A stretch of DNA of 64,000 nt from Actinophytocola gossypii (GCF_025165815.1 NZ_JAFFZE010000012.1:248001-312000); one strand, 5' to 3'. Positions 33,728 through 42,864 are shown, counted from the first letter of the stretch. Notes: generated by a model from the sequence alone, not told the origin. A program made the numbers and translations.

Positions 33728-34441
33728 TCATCCGGACCCGCGAACCCAGCCGAGATGCGGTATGCCGGCGACCTCGACCCGGACATCCGGGCTGAAGTGC
33801 TCGCTGTCGATCTGGTCGTAGCCGTGCCTGACGATCGAGCGGTAGATGTCGTCGGACACCACCAAGGCGAGTGGCGCCGTCGACCCGGCGAGCGCGTTCT
33901 TCAACTCGGGGGCGTCCAGCAACCGGCAGGCGATGTCGAGCGCCTCGCCGAACGGACCCCAACGGTCGTAGTTCACCTCTCCGGCGTGCACCGACGCGCG
34001 AAGTTGAAACGCCTGGTGCGGATATCGTGCGTTGTAGTCGGCGAGGAAACAGGCGAGTGCGGGCATCAGCCTGGCCAGCAGGATTGTCTTGGGCACCTGG
34101 TCGGAAGGTTTGATCAGAACCAGCGCGCCGTCGCCGCGGTCGATCGGAAAATCATGGTGCTGCCCGGAAATTCCACTCGACCACATGGCTTCGTCGAGAA
34201 TGTGGTACATGCGTCGCCGGAGCCGGGCCTTCACCGGGTCCGCTCGAACCGTGGATCGGGCGATGTCCAGCGCGACGATGGCCCGGTGAACCGGCGCACA
34301 CACCTGATCCGGCACGAGTGCCGCCGGCGCCCGGCGGTCCGCCACCCGATCGCCTGATTTCCTGACGTGAAGCACATACCGTCGGGCGGAGCGCACCTCG
34401 CTCTGGTCCCACGCGCCCGCAACACCCACTCGGTCGGTCAT
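33728..34441 (-). CDS. Class III nucleotidyl cyclase-like domain protein
   Basis: 237 residues from ATG 34441. One domain resembling adenylate/guanylate cyclase catalytic domains: metal-binding Asp in IVALDIARSTVRADP, the GDG turn in IDRGDGALVLIKP, a helix LARLMPALACFLADYNAR, LRASVHAGEVN, and GEALDIACRLLDAPEL where cyclases have an Asn-x-x-x-Arg pair. Here Asn is Asp, so activity may be altered or lost. No membrane segment. It is divergent from the HTH-nSTAND-WD40 gene across 203 bp, a pairing that suggests one functional unit. Confidence 0.7.
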   Translation of the reverse strand: MTDRVGVAGAWDQSEVRSARRYVLHVRKSGDRVADRRAPAALVPDQVCAPVHRAIVALDIARSTVRADPVKARLRRRMYHILDEAMWSSGISGQHHDFPIDRGDGALVLIKPSDQVPKTILLARLMPALACFLADYNARYPHQAFQLRASVHAGEVNYDRWGPFGEALDIACRLLDAPELKNALAGSTAPLALVVSDDIYRSIVRHGYDQIDSEHFSPDVRVEVAGIPHLGWVRGSG

Positions 34442-34644
34442 CGTCCTCCTCCGTCTCCTCCGCCACCGAGGTGGAGTCAAGTCGTTCGCGCCCGCGCCAG
34501 GAAGAGATCGAAAAATGGCCGGACAAGTCCGTGCGGAACCCGCCGTACGGGGTTGTACGGACAAATCCCGGAAACAGGCCTCGGGTAACCACGGACGCCG
34601 GTTTGGCGATGGACGGGGCAGGCGGGGGAAACCTGGAGGAACTC

Positions 34645-37600
34645 GTGTCGGACCTTGCCTTCGACGGCAACGAGGAAATGACCTTGGCGACGGTGGCATC
34701 GCGGCAGGAGTTCGCCGGCGTACTCACCGCGCTCCGCGAGCGCGCCGGTCTCACCATTCGTGACGTGGCAAAAGAGGTGGGAATCCCGGACAGCACGATC
34801 GGCGGGTACTTCAGCGGTCGCCACCTGCCCCCGATCAAGCCGGTCAGCCTGCTCACCGACATTCTCCGGGCCTGCGGCGTCCGCGCCGAGGACGAGGTGG
34901 ACCAGTGGCGGCGAGCGCTCGGTCGAGTGCGGCGCGCGCCTGGTCGACGGCCGTCCGACGCGCCGGTTCCCTACCGAGGGCTGGAGAGCTTCCAGCCGGA
35001 GCACGCGCAGTGGTTCCACGGCCGCGAGGCGCTGACCCGCACGCTGGTCGAGCGTGTGGCCGGCCGGTGGCCCGGCACCGGACCGGTGGTGGTCGTCGGG
35101 CCGTCGGGGTCTGGCAAGTCCTCGTTGCTGCGCGCCGGACTGATCCCGGCGTTCTGCGCCGGCGAATCGCCGGTGCCGGGCGTCGCGGCCTGGCGGGAGG
35201 TCCTCTTCACTCCGGGCGCGTACCCGACGATGGAGCTGACCAGGCAGCTCGCCGCTGCGCCGGACGACCGCGGGCTCCTGGTCGTGGTCGACCAGTTCGA
35301 GGAGCTGTTCATCCTGTGCACCGACCACGACGAGCGACGCGCGTTCCTGACCGCGTTGGCCGCCGCACAACTCGGCCCGAGGGCGATGGTGGTCGTGCTC
35401 GGGCTGCGCGCCGACTTCTACCCGCACGCGGCACGGTGCCCGGAACTGTTGGACGCGCTGCAGGAAGCACAGGTCGTGGTGGGGCCGATGCGGCCGTCCG
35501 AATTGCGCAGCGCCATCGTCGAACCGGCGCGGACTGCGCGACTGGACGTGGACGACGGCCTGGTCGAGCTGCTCCTGCGCGAACTCGGTCCGAGCCCGTC
35601 CGGTTCACCCGGCACGGCACACGAACCTGGCGCGCTCCCGTTGCTGTCGCACGCGCTGCACGCCACCTGGCTGCGGGCGCGCGGCAGGATGACCATCGCC
35701 GACTACACCGCGACCGGAGGCATCGGCGGGGCGATCGCCCGCACCGCGGACGCCGTGTTCGACGAGCTCACCGAGTCGCGGCAACGCACGGCTCGCCGGC
35801 TGTTGCTGCGCCTGGTCCACCTCGGCGATCGCGTCGCGGACGCCCGGCGTCGGGTGCCCTATTCCGAGATCCTGTCGGAGGGCTCGAACGACGAGGGCGC
35901 CGCGCTGGGCGAGGTGCTGGACACGTTCGTCGAGCAACGGCTGCTCACCGCGGACACCGACAGCGTCAACATCACGCACGAGGCGCTGCTGACGGCCTGG
36001 CCCAGGTTGCGCGGGTGGATCGACTCCGACCGAGCGGGCCTGCGCGTCCACGGCCAACTCGCCATCGACGCGAAGATCTGGCGGGACACTGGCCGCGACC
36101 CCGACGCGCTATACCGGGGCGGAAAGCTGGTCGCCGCACAGGAATGGTCCGCGGACGGCGACCACGAGCACGACCTCAACGGCCTGGAGCGCGAGTTCCT
36201 CGCTACGAGCGTCCAGCAGCAGGAGGTGGAGCAGCGCATCCAGCGCAGGCGAACCAGGGTGCTGCGCAGGTTGGTCGCCGCGCTCAGCGTGCTCGTCCTC
36301 GTCGCCGGCGGGCTCACCGCCTACGTGTTCCGGCAGCGCGCGGTGGCCATCGATGAGCGGGACATGGCGATCTCCCGTCAGGTGGCCGGTGAGGCCAACC
36401 GGCTACGGAGCCACGACGCCTCGCTGGCCAAGCAGCTGGCGGTGGCCGCCTACACGATCCGCCCGACTCCCGAGGCCCGGGCCAGCCTCATCGACGCGAC
36501 GGCGAGCACTGCGGCCGCCCGAGTTCTCGGCCCGGAAGGCGCGATGCAGGCGGTGGCGGTCACTCCCGACGGTGGCCTCCTGGCGGCCGGGGGCACCGAC
36601 CGGACGGTTCGGTTGTGGCGGCTGGACCAGCGGCGGCGGGCCACACCGCTGGGCGCACCGCTGACCGGTCTCGACGACACGATCTTCACCGTCGCCTTCA
36701 GTCAGGACGCCCGGCTGCTGGCGGCGGGCGGCGGCGACCGGAACGTGCTGCTGTGGGACGTCACCGATCCGTCCGCCCCGGCACCACTGGCCCGGCTGAC
36801 CGGAGCGGACAACACCGTCTACTCCGTCGCGTTCAGCCCGGACGGCCGAACACTCGCCGCGGGCAGTGCCGACAACCGCGTACACCTGTGGGATCTCAGC
36901 GACCCACGGGAGCCCCGGCGCGGTCCGGCCCTGCAGGGTCTCGGCGACTACGTGCAAGCCGTGGCGTTCAGCCCGGACGGTCGAACACTCGCCGCCGGCG
37001 GTGCCGACGGCACGGTGCGGCTGTGGGACCTGGATCGGCCGGACCGCCCGGCACCACTCGCCGCGTTGTCGGGCCCGACCGGCAAGGTCTTCGCCGTCGC
37101 GTTCAGCCCCGACGGCCACACGCTCGCCGCCGGCAGCGGCGACAAGAACGTCTACCTCTGGGACCTGGCCCGCCGGGACGCGCCCGAACCGATGGGCGAG
37201 CCGCTCGCCGGCGCCACCAGCTGGATCAACGCACTCGCGTTCAGCCCGGACGGCCGTGGCCTGGCCGCCGGCAGCTCCGACGCCACCGTGCGGCTGTGGG
37301 ATCTGACCACCCGCACGACCAGCCTCACCCTGCCCCACCCCGGCCCGGTGACCGCGATGTCCTACACCGCGGACGGGGCGACCCTCGCCACCGGCGCATC
37401 GGACGGCGTGGCGCGGCTGTGGGCGGTCCCCGGCCCGGTCGTCACGGAGTCCGCCGACACGATCTTCAACGCGCAGTTCGGAGCCGACGGCGCGACGCTG
37501 GTCACCGGTAGCGGTATCGACGACGGACACTTCCGGGTCTGGGACATCACCGACACCCAACGCCCCAGACGCCTCGGCCCGCCCAGAGCCAATCCGGTGC

Positions 37601-38484
37601 CGGCCAACCGCTCCGTCGGCTCGATCGCGCTGAGCCCGGACGGACGCGTCCTGGCCACCGGCGGCATCGACGGCCGGGTCCAACTCTGGGACATCGAGAA
37701 TCCGGTGCGCGCCACGCCACTGGGCGCGCCGCTGCGCGGACCCACCGCGCAGTCGCAGTACGTCGCGTTCAGCCCGGACGGGCGGACACTGGCGGCCGGC
37801 GGCGACGAGAACACGGTATGGCTGTGGGACGTCAGCGATCCCGCACGTCCCGGCCGCCCGATGCCGGTCACGGGTCCCGACAACTACGTCTACTCGGTCG
37901 CGTTCAGCCCGAACGGGCGGACCCTCGCGGCCGGCAGCGTGGACAAGACCGTGTGGCTCTGGGACATCGGTGATCCCACCTCGCCCGACCACCTGGCCAC
38001 CCTCACCGGCCCGGCCAACTACGTCTACTCGGTCGCGTTCAGCCCGAACGGCCGGACCCTCGCGGCCGGCAGCGCGGACAGGACCGTGCGGTTCTGGGAC
38101 GTCACCGACAGGACGCGCCCGACTCGGGTCGGGCCTGTGCTCACGGGCCCGAGCAACTACGTCCTCAACATCGCGTACCACCCGGACGGGCACCTGCTGG
38201 CCGCCAGCACCGCCGACCAGGCCGTGTGGCTCTGGGACGTCACCGACTCCCGCGAGCCCGAGCACGTGGCCACCCTGACCGCCTCGTCGGGGACCGTGAA
38301 CTCGGTGGCGTTCAGCCCGGACGGGCGCACCATCGCCGGCAGTGGGAGCGACCGGGTGGCGCGGCTGTGGACGGTCGAGCCTGAACGCGCGATCGAGCAG
38401 GTGTGCGCCTCCGCCGGAGATCCCATCACTCTCGCCGAGTGGGACCAGTACGTACAGGACTACCCGTACCGCCAGGTGTGCTAG
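34645..38484 (+). CDS. HTH-nSTAND1 NTPase with transmembrane helix and 14 WD40 repeats
   Basis: 1279 residues from GTG 34645 (GGAGG 5 nt upstream); ATG 34678 is possible. Order: Xre-type HTH residues ~22-80 (LTIRDVAKEVGIPDSTIGGYFSG split over two helices); nSTAND1 module opening PYRGLESFQPEHAQWFHGRE, Walker A VGPSGSGKSSLLRAG (~152), Walker B LLVVVDQFEELF (~212); helical winged region to ~530; one transmembrane helix ~542-562 (LSVLVLVAGGLTAYVF); then 14 WD40 units (~632-1248), enough for two seven-bladed propellers; short tail ending QVC. STAND NTPases switch on by nucleotide-driven oligomerisation after the sensor domain binds a signal. Very even repeats (FSPDGRTLAAG) imply recent internal duplication. 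Confidence 0.9.
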   Translation: MSDLAFDGNEEMTLATVASRQEFAGVLTALRERAGLTIRDVAKEVGIPDSTIGGYFSGRHLPPIKPVSLLTDILRACGVRAEDEVDQWRRALGRVRRAPGRRPSDAPVPYRGLESFQPEHAQWFHGREALTRTLVERVAGRWPGTGPVVVVGPSGSGKSSLLRAGLIPAFCAGESPVPGVAAWREVLFTPGAYPTMELTRQLAAAPDDRGLLVVVDQFEELFILCTDHDERRAFLTALAAAQLGPRAMVVVLGLRADFYPHAARCPELLDALQEAQVVVGPMRPSELRSAIVEPARTARLDVDDGLVELLLRELGPSPSGSPGTAHEPGALPLLSHALHATWLRARGRMTIADYTATGGIGGAIARTADAVFDELTESRQRTARRLLLRLVHLGDRVADARRRVPYSEILSEGSNDEGAALGEVLDTFVEQRLLTADTDSVNITHEALLTAWPRLRGWIDSDRAGLRVHGQLAIDAKIWRDTGRDPDALYRGGKLVAAQEWSADGDHEHDLNGLEREFLATSVQQQEVEQRIQRRRTRVLRRLVAALSVLVLVAGGLTAYVFRQRAVAIDERDMAISRQVAGEANRLRSHDASLAKQLAVAAYTIRPTPEARASLIDATASTAAARVLGPEGAMQAVAVTPDGGLLAAGGTDRTVRLWRLDQRRRATPLGAPLTGLDDTIFTVAFSQDARLLAAGGGDRNVLLWDVTDPSAPAPLARLTGADNTVYSVAFSPDGRTLAAGSADNRVHLWDLSDPREPRRGPALQGLGDYVQAVAFSPDGRTLAAGGADGTVRLWDLDRPDRPAPLAALSGPTGKVFAVAFSPDGHTLAAGSGDKNVYLWDLARRDAPEPMGEPLAGATSWINALAFSPDGRGLAAGSSDATVRLWDLTTRTTSLTLPHPGPVTAMSYTADGATLATGASDGVARLWAVPGPVVTESADTIFNAQFGADGATLVTGSGIDDGHFRVWDITDTQRPRRLGPPRANPVPANRSVGSIALSPDGRVLATGGIDGRVQLWDIENPVRATPLGAPLRGPTAQSQYVAFSPDGRTLAAGGDENTVWLWDVSDPARPGRPMPVTGPDNYVYSVAFSPNGRTLAAGSVDKTVWLWDIGDPTSPDHLATLTGPANYVYSVAFSPNGRTLAAGSADRTVRFWDVTDRTRPTRVGPVLTGPSNYVLNIAYHPDGHLLAASTADQAVWLWDVTDSREPEHVATLTASSGTVNSVAFSPDGRTIAGSGSDRVARLWTVEPERAIEQVCASAGDPITLAEWDQYVQDYPYRQVC

Positions 38485-38546
38485 CCGGTTTCGACCGCCG
38501 GAAACGGGAAACGCCCGGGGTCGACCCCTACCGGACGGAGGCGTGG

Positions 38547-39266
38547 ATGACCGTCGCGATCCAGCCCATCTCGGCCGGGCGGCACGACCGCCTCGACCGG
38601 CACCTGTGCGGCACGGTCGCCGACGCCCTCGCCCACGACCGGCGCACCCGCGAACTCGACGTCGGGGTCGAGTTCCGCGGTGGGGTCGCGCACGTGACCG
38701 GGTCGGTGGAGCACGCGGCGGAACTGGACCTGGTGCGCGAGTTCGTCGGGCGGTTCGCCGGGGTGCTCGCGGTGTGGGATCGGGTGCGCGTCGGCGGCCG
38801 CGCGCCGGTCGCGCTGGACATCGGGTGCGGGGACAGCAAGCAGTACCCGGACAACCTCGGCGTGGACCTGCGCCCGGCCGGCGCGGTGGACCTGGTGGCC
38901 GACCTCAGCGGCGGGATGCCGGTGCGCGACGGCTCCGTGGACCGGGTGTTCGCCGTGCACGTGCTGGAGCACCTGGTCGACTTCCTGCCGCTGGTCGACG
39001 ACTGCCACCGGGTGCTGCGGCCCGGCGGTGTCCTGCACGTCATGTCGCCGTGGTGGCGGTTCGTCAACGCGGTGGCCGATCCGACCCACGTCCGGCTGCT
39101 CGACACGCAGACCTTCAAGGGCATCTGCGACCGCCCGGGCAGCGACCGCCGGTGGTACCCGAGGCACGTCGGCTGTGACGGCGCCAGCGTGTTCGCCGAC
39201 CTGACCCCGCTGCCCGAGGGCGCCCCGCCGCCGACGCCGGAACACCTCGCGCGCTTCTTCGACTGA
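38547..39266 (+). CDS. BON domain-SAM methyltransferase fusion
   Basis: 239 residues from ATG 38547, GGAGG 5 nt upstream. Residues ~18-80 look like a BON domain (VADALAHDRRTRELDVGVEF, then GGVAHVTGSVEHAAELDLV). Residues ~90-230 are a class I methyltransferase (ALDIGCGDSKQYPDNLGVDL, DGSVDRVFAVHVLEHLVDFL, HRVLRPGGVLHVMSPWW). BON domains usually bind membranes or ligands in envelope proteins; joining one to a cytosolic-type methyltransferase is unusual. No signal peptide, so it is cytoplasmic. Substrate unknown. Confidence 0.75.
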   Translation: MTVAIQPISAGRHDRLDRHLCGTVADALAHDRRTRELDVGVEFRGGVAHVTGSVEHAAELDLVREFVGRFAGVLAVWDRVRVGGRAPVALDIGCGDSKQYPDNLGVDLRPAGAVDLVADLSGGMPVRDGSVDRVFAVHVLEHLVDFLPLVDDCHRVLRPGGVLHVMSPWWRFVNAVADPTHVRLLDTQTFKGICDRPGSDRRWYPRHVGCDGASVFADLTPLPEGAPPPTPEHLARFFD

Positions 39267-39319
39267 GGACGGCCATGGAGCCGGAAGAGCCGCCCGAGGT
39301 GTTCGAGGGCCGCTGACCG

Positions 39320-40423
39320 TCAGCCCAGCAGATCGGTCACCTCGCGGACCGCGTCCCCGGTCGGCACCGACGACACGAACGACACGTCGTGCGGGCAGCG
39401 CGGCAGGTCCTCGCGGGTGCAGTCGACCCCGCAGACCGGGCAGGCGGAGGTCCAGGAGATCAGCACCCGGTTGCGGGCCCGCCCGAACGAGCTCGCGTTG
39501 AGCGCGTTGCCCATCCAGTACACCCCCACCGTCGCGGTGCCGACCGCCTCCGCCAGGTGCCGCGGTCCGCTGTCGTTGGCGAGCACGACCGTGCTGGCGT
39601 CCAGCACCCCGCACAGCCCGTCGAGATCGAGATCGGTCAGCGCGCGCACGACACCGTCCGGGAGCCGGTCGTTCGCCAGCTTCGTGACCAGCTCGACCAG
39701 GTCGCGTTCGGCCGGCGTGCCGAGCACCACCACGCCGGCACCGGCGCGGGCCACCGCGACGGCGACCTCGGCGAACCGCTCCGGCGGCCACCGCCGTCGA
39801 GGGTCGGTGGCGCCGGGGTGCACGGTGAGCAGCGGCCGCGGCAGGCCCGACAGCGCGCGCTCGGCGGCGTCGCGGTCGGCCGGTGTGCGCGCGATCCTCG
39901 GCACCACGCGGACCGGCGGCGCGCCGGCGAGACCGGCGATCTCCAGGCCCCGCATGACCTCGTTCTGGTAGTAGCGGTACGGGATCCAGCGGGTGAGCGA
40001 CACGGCGTCCCCGGTACGCGCACCCACTGTCCACTTCGGATCGAGGGACAGCAGGAACGGGTTCGACCAGCGCCCACCGCCGTGCAGCTGGACACCGAGG
40101 TCCACCGGGCCGACCCGGTCGGCGAAGCGGCGCCGGGCGGCGGCGTCCTCGGCCGGATCGCGCCGCCCTGGCGGCTCGTGCACGCCATGGGCGGGCGGCA
40201 GCGGAACCACCCGGTGCACCGGGCCGGGCCGGCCGGCGAGCAGGTCGCTCGGGCCGGGCGCGCCGAGCAGCACGACCTCGGCGTCCGGGTACGCGGCGGC
40301 GAGCGCGTCCAGCGCGGGCACGGCGAACAGCAGGTCACCGAGTCCACCGCCGCGCAGTACGGCGATCCGGCGCACCGGGGACCACCGGGGTTCGAGTGGA
40401 CCGATCGCCTCCCCCATCGGCAT
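39320..40423 (-). CDS. Glycosyltransferase family 9 (heptosyltransferase-like)
   Basis: 367 residues from ATG 40423 behind GGAGG (5 nt). GT-B fold: N-terminal VRRIAVLRGGGLGDLLFAVP, C-terminal LLTVHPGATDPRRRWPPERF and ASTVVLANDSGPRHLAEAVG, the GT9 acceptor/donor signature. A Cys-rich C-terminal patch (SACPVCGVDCTREDLPRCPH) could bind a metal. GT9 enzymes add heptose or related sugars in Gram-negatives; in actinomycetes they occur in glycan clusters of unknown product. Convergent with the BON-methyltransferase gene. Confidence 0.88.
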   Translation of the reverse strand: MPMGEAIGPLEPRWSPVRRIAVLRGGGLGDLLFAVPALDALAAAYPDAEVVLLGAPGPSDLLAGRPGPVHRVVPLPPAHGVHEPPGRRDPAEDAAARRRFADRVGPVDLGVQLHGGGRWSNPFLLSLDPKWTVGARTGDAVSLTRWIPYRYYQNEVMRGLEIAGLAGAPPVRVVPRIARTPADRDAAERALSGLPRPLLTVHPGATDPRRRWPPERFAEVAVAVARAGAGVVVLGTPAERDLVELVTKLANDRLPDGVVRALTDLDLDGLCGVLDASTVVLANDSGPRHLAEAVGTATVGVYWMGNALNASSFGRARNRVLISWTSACPVCGVDCTREDLPRCPHDVSFVSSVPTGDAVREVTDLLG

Positions 40424-40482
40424 GCGTTCCTCCAGGCAGGTCGGCGAATGCGACGGACCTCGTGTACCCGGAGGAGAAGGAG

Positions 40483-41067
40483 CTACTCGCCCGGCCCGGT
40501 CACGCGCAGGCTGCTCAGCTCGAGGATGCCGGCGACGCGCCGCAGCAGATCGCTTTCGGTCCACAGCACGGCGGTGGTCCCGACCCGGGTCAGGTGCCGG
40601 TCGAGGTGCCGCAGCCCTCGGTGGTCGACGAACTCGAGCCCTCGGCCGTCGATGACGATCGGGCCCTGGGTGGCGGACAGCGGCAACGTGCGGCGCAGGG
40701 TCGTGCCGAACAGTGCCTCACCGGCCAGGTCGAGCTCCCCGCTCACCGCGAAGGCGGGCGGATCGTCGGCGTAGAGCCGAAAGGGGCCGGCGTCCGGACA
40801 GGTGAAGGGGTGTAGGCACACCAGCTCGTCCGTGGCCGGCCCGAGCTCGGTGGCGTCGTAGGCGCAGATCGCCGAGACCGGAAGGGCGCTCATCTTCTGG
40901 TCGATCAGGTACTCGAAGCGGGCGAAGGCGTCCCGCTGGGCGGCCGTGCGGACGGCGGCGGTGGCGTCGACGACCGCCCGGAAACCGGTGTAGCCCCGCG
41001 CCAGGGCCTGCTCGGTGGCCGCGACCCGCGCGCGGACCGACGCTTCCGGGTCACTCCCTGCGCGCGC
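40483..41067 (-). pseudogene. 5'-truncated MEDS-STAS regulator
   Basis: In one frame the minus strand reads the later part of a MEDS sensor domain (VAATEQALARGYTGFRAVVD, then RDAFARFEYLIDQKMSALPV and AICAYDATELG), followed by a STAS domain (FAVSGELDLAGEALFGTTL... IVIDGRGLEFVDHRGLRHLD). The frame has no ATG, GTG or TTG upstream of ATG 40893, and the usual MEDS N-terminus is missing. The upstream ORF in another frame does not encode it. Translation from 40893 would yield only the STAS half. Full-length relatives act as anti-sigma antagonists. Confidence 0.7.
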
Positions 41068-41126
41068 ATGACATCCACCGTAACGCGCCCCGAAACCAGC
41101 GGCAGCACAGTCGGTTCCGCCTCCCC

Positions 41127-41705
41127 CTACGACGGTCGACGGTTGCGGCCGCTGAGCAGATCCCGGAGCCGGTCCACCAGGCCGACGCCCGGTGCCAGCA
41201 CGGCCAGCGCGGCGCCCTCGTTCGGGGCGGCGGGATGTGGACGGGTCGGTGCGAGCTTCCCGCTTCTGCGGGCCGCCTCTCCGCGCCGCACCAGCTCCGC
41301 GTTCGGGCAGGACCGCAGCAGCAGCGGGAAGAGGCGGAACTCCTGCTCGTACACGTGCCGGCGGGCCTGGGCGATCAGGTCGTGCACCAGGGGCCAGAAC
41401 CGCTCGTCGGTCGGCTCGAGGCCCTCGAGGTCCTTCATGGTCTGCTCGGCCAGGTCGAGGCGGGCGATCTCCTGGTCGGCGAGCTCGTCGCCGCCGGGAA
41501 CGCGCTCCCGGACGAGCGGGTAGAGCAGCGTCTCCTCCGCCACGGAGTGCTTCATCAGCGCGACGACCGCCTGCCCGACGAGGTCCTTCGCGTGGTCGAC
41601 CGGCGCGTCGTGCAGCTTCTCCAGCTGGGCGAACAGCAGGTCGGCCGCCCGGTGTTGCCCGACCTGGTGGGTGATGATGCTCGGTGGTGCGACGGCGAGG
41701 GGCAT
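41127..41705 (-). CDS. Hemerythrin-domain protein
   Basis: 192 residues from ATG 41705. Helical hemerythrin HHE domain with metal ligands in IITHQVGQHRAADLLFAQLE, MKHSVAEETLLYPLV and ARRHVYEQEFRLFPLL. It binds a di-iron centre and oxygen, nitric oxide or peroxide signals. The C-terminal 40 residues are Pro/Ala-rich. It follows the putative Mn transporter by 24 nt and probably belongs to the oxidative-stress operon starting at the Mn catalase. Confidence 0.88.
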   Translation of the reverse strand: MPLAVAPPSIITHQVGQHRAADLLFAQLEKLHDAPVDHAKDLVGQAVVALMKHSVAEETLLYPLVRERVPGGDELADQEIARLDLAEQTMKDLEGLEPTDERFWPLVHDLIAQARRHVYEQEFRLFPLLLRSCPNAELVRRGEAARRSGKLAPTRPHPAAPNEGAALAVLAPGVGLVDRLRDLLSGRNRRPS

Positions 41706-41729
41706 GTCCGCTCCTTCATCGATGGTGGG

Positions 41730-42788
41730 TCAGTGCATGACGAGCAGGGCCAGGGAGCCGACCAGGACCGCGGGGACGGTGGTGGTCGCGGTCGCGATGG
41801 CGGCGGTCACCCGTTGCCCGGCGAGCAGCGGGATCAGGGCGTCGCCGTCCTGGCTGACGGCGTTGGTCAGCAGCACGGGGGCCGGCACCGCGCCGGTGAG
41901 GTACAGGCCGGTGAACGTGATCTGTATGGCACAGCCGGGGATCAGCCCGACCAGCGCGGCGGCGAGCACGCCGAGCATGCCGGTCAGCGGCAGCTGCGAA
42001 CCGTCGAACCCGGTCCCCAGCTCCACCACCTGCCAGGCCAGGTAGACCCCGGCCACCCAGCCGACGATCCGCGCGGACTCCACCGCGCTCTCCCGCAACG
42101 CCGCGGCCAGCCCGGGCCGCGGCGTCACCGGCCGCCACCGCTCGCCGAGCAGGACCACCGCGGCCAGCACGGTGCCGGCGACGCCGACGAGCAGGTACAG
42201 ACTCCCGGCGTCGAACAGCTGGAAGGCGACCGGGACGGCCAGGAACGTGGCGGCACCGCCCAGCACCAGCCAGGCCGCGGCCGGCGACCCCAGCACGGGA
42301 CCGCGCGCCGCCATCGCCGCACCCGGTCCGCCGGTCGTCGCCAGCGCGGGCAGCGGCGCGGGCCGTTCCCTCGGCTCGGCGGAAGCCGTGGCGAGGCGCG
42401 GCGAGATCCCCAGTGCGTCGACCACGTAGCCGGTGGCGGTGCCGGTGACCAGGAGTACCGCGTGCATCCACAGCGCGGTGGTCGGCTCGGCGGCCATGAT
42501 CACCCAGGACGAGTCGCCCATGGTGGCGGTCAGCGCGGCGACCATGGTGCCGAACGAGACGGTGCCCCGGGTGAACAGCGGGATCAGCAGCAGCGCTCCG
42601 GCACAACCGGGTGATACCCCGAGCAGCGCGCCGAACAGGGGTCCGACCCGCCGGTGCCGGACGACGAAGTCCGTGGCGCGGTCGGCGTAGCGCCAACGCA
42701 GCCATGCCGCGCCGGCGGACATGACCGCGACGAACACCCCGACCTGCAGGTACGCGTCGGCCAGTGGAAGCAGCAGCAGCTCCTGCAC
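41730..42788 (-). CDS. Putative manganese transporter (arsenic-efflux-like permease)
   Basis: 352 residues from GTG 42788 (GGAGG 9 nt upstream). About 8-10 helices in two homologous halves, each with a PGCA loop: LGVSPGCAGALLLIPLFTRG followed by MGDSSWVIM, and GLIPGCAIQITFTGLYLTGA followed by SQDGDALIPLLA. This arrangement matches proteins annotated as putative manganese transporters or arsenic efflux proteins (family knowledge). The upstream Mn catalase supports Mn2+ as the substrate. Separated from that gene by a very strong palindrome. Confidence 0.7.
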   Translation of the reverse strand: MQELLLLPLADAYLQVGVFVAVMSAGAAWLRWRYADRATDFVVRHRRVGPLFGALLGVSPGCAGALLLIPLFTRGTVSFGTMVAALTATMGDSSWVIMAAEPTTALWMHAVLLVTGTATGYVVDALGISPRLATASAEPRERPAPLPALATTGGPGAAMAARGPVLGSPAAAWLVLGGAATFLAVPVAFQLFDAGSLYLLVGVAGTVLAAVVLLGERWRPVTPRPGLAAALRESAVESARIVGWVAGVYLAWQVVELGTGFDGSQLPLTGMLGVLAAALVGLIPGCAIQITFTGLYLTGAVPAPVLLTNAVSQDGDALIPLLAGQRVTAAIATATTTVPAVLVGSLALLVMH

Positions 42789-42825
42789 CTCACCGCCTCC
42801 TTCGTGGACGAGTGCTGTGGACGGG

Positions 42826-42858
42826 CCGGGGCGGGCCGGCCGGGCCGGCCCGCCCCGG
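42826..42858. terminator. 33-bp GC palindrome between Mn catalase and transporter genes
   Basis: Two 16-bp arms (42826-42841 and 42843-42858) are perfectly complementary around base 42842. It begins 6 nt after the catalase stop and ends 38 nt before the transporter start. It would form a very stable hairpin: a terminator or partial attenuator that lowers readthrough. Confidence 0.75.
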
Positions 42859-42864
42859 TGGCGG

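Noticed and set aside
39267-39319. Tiny ORF MEPEEPPEVFEGR at 39274-39315
   Set aside because: Only 13 codons between convergent genes and no distinctive feature; not supportable as a gene.
42789-42825. Mn-sensing (yybP-ykoY) riboswitch before the putative Mn transporter
   Set aside because: The gap holds a GC palindrome and lacks the conserved loop sequences of that riboswitch.
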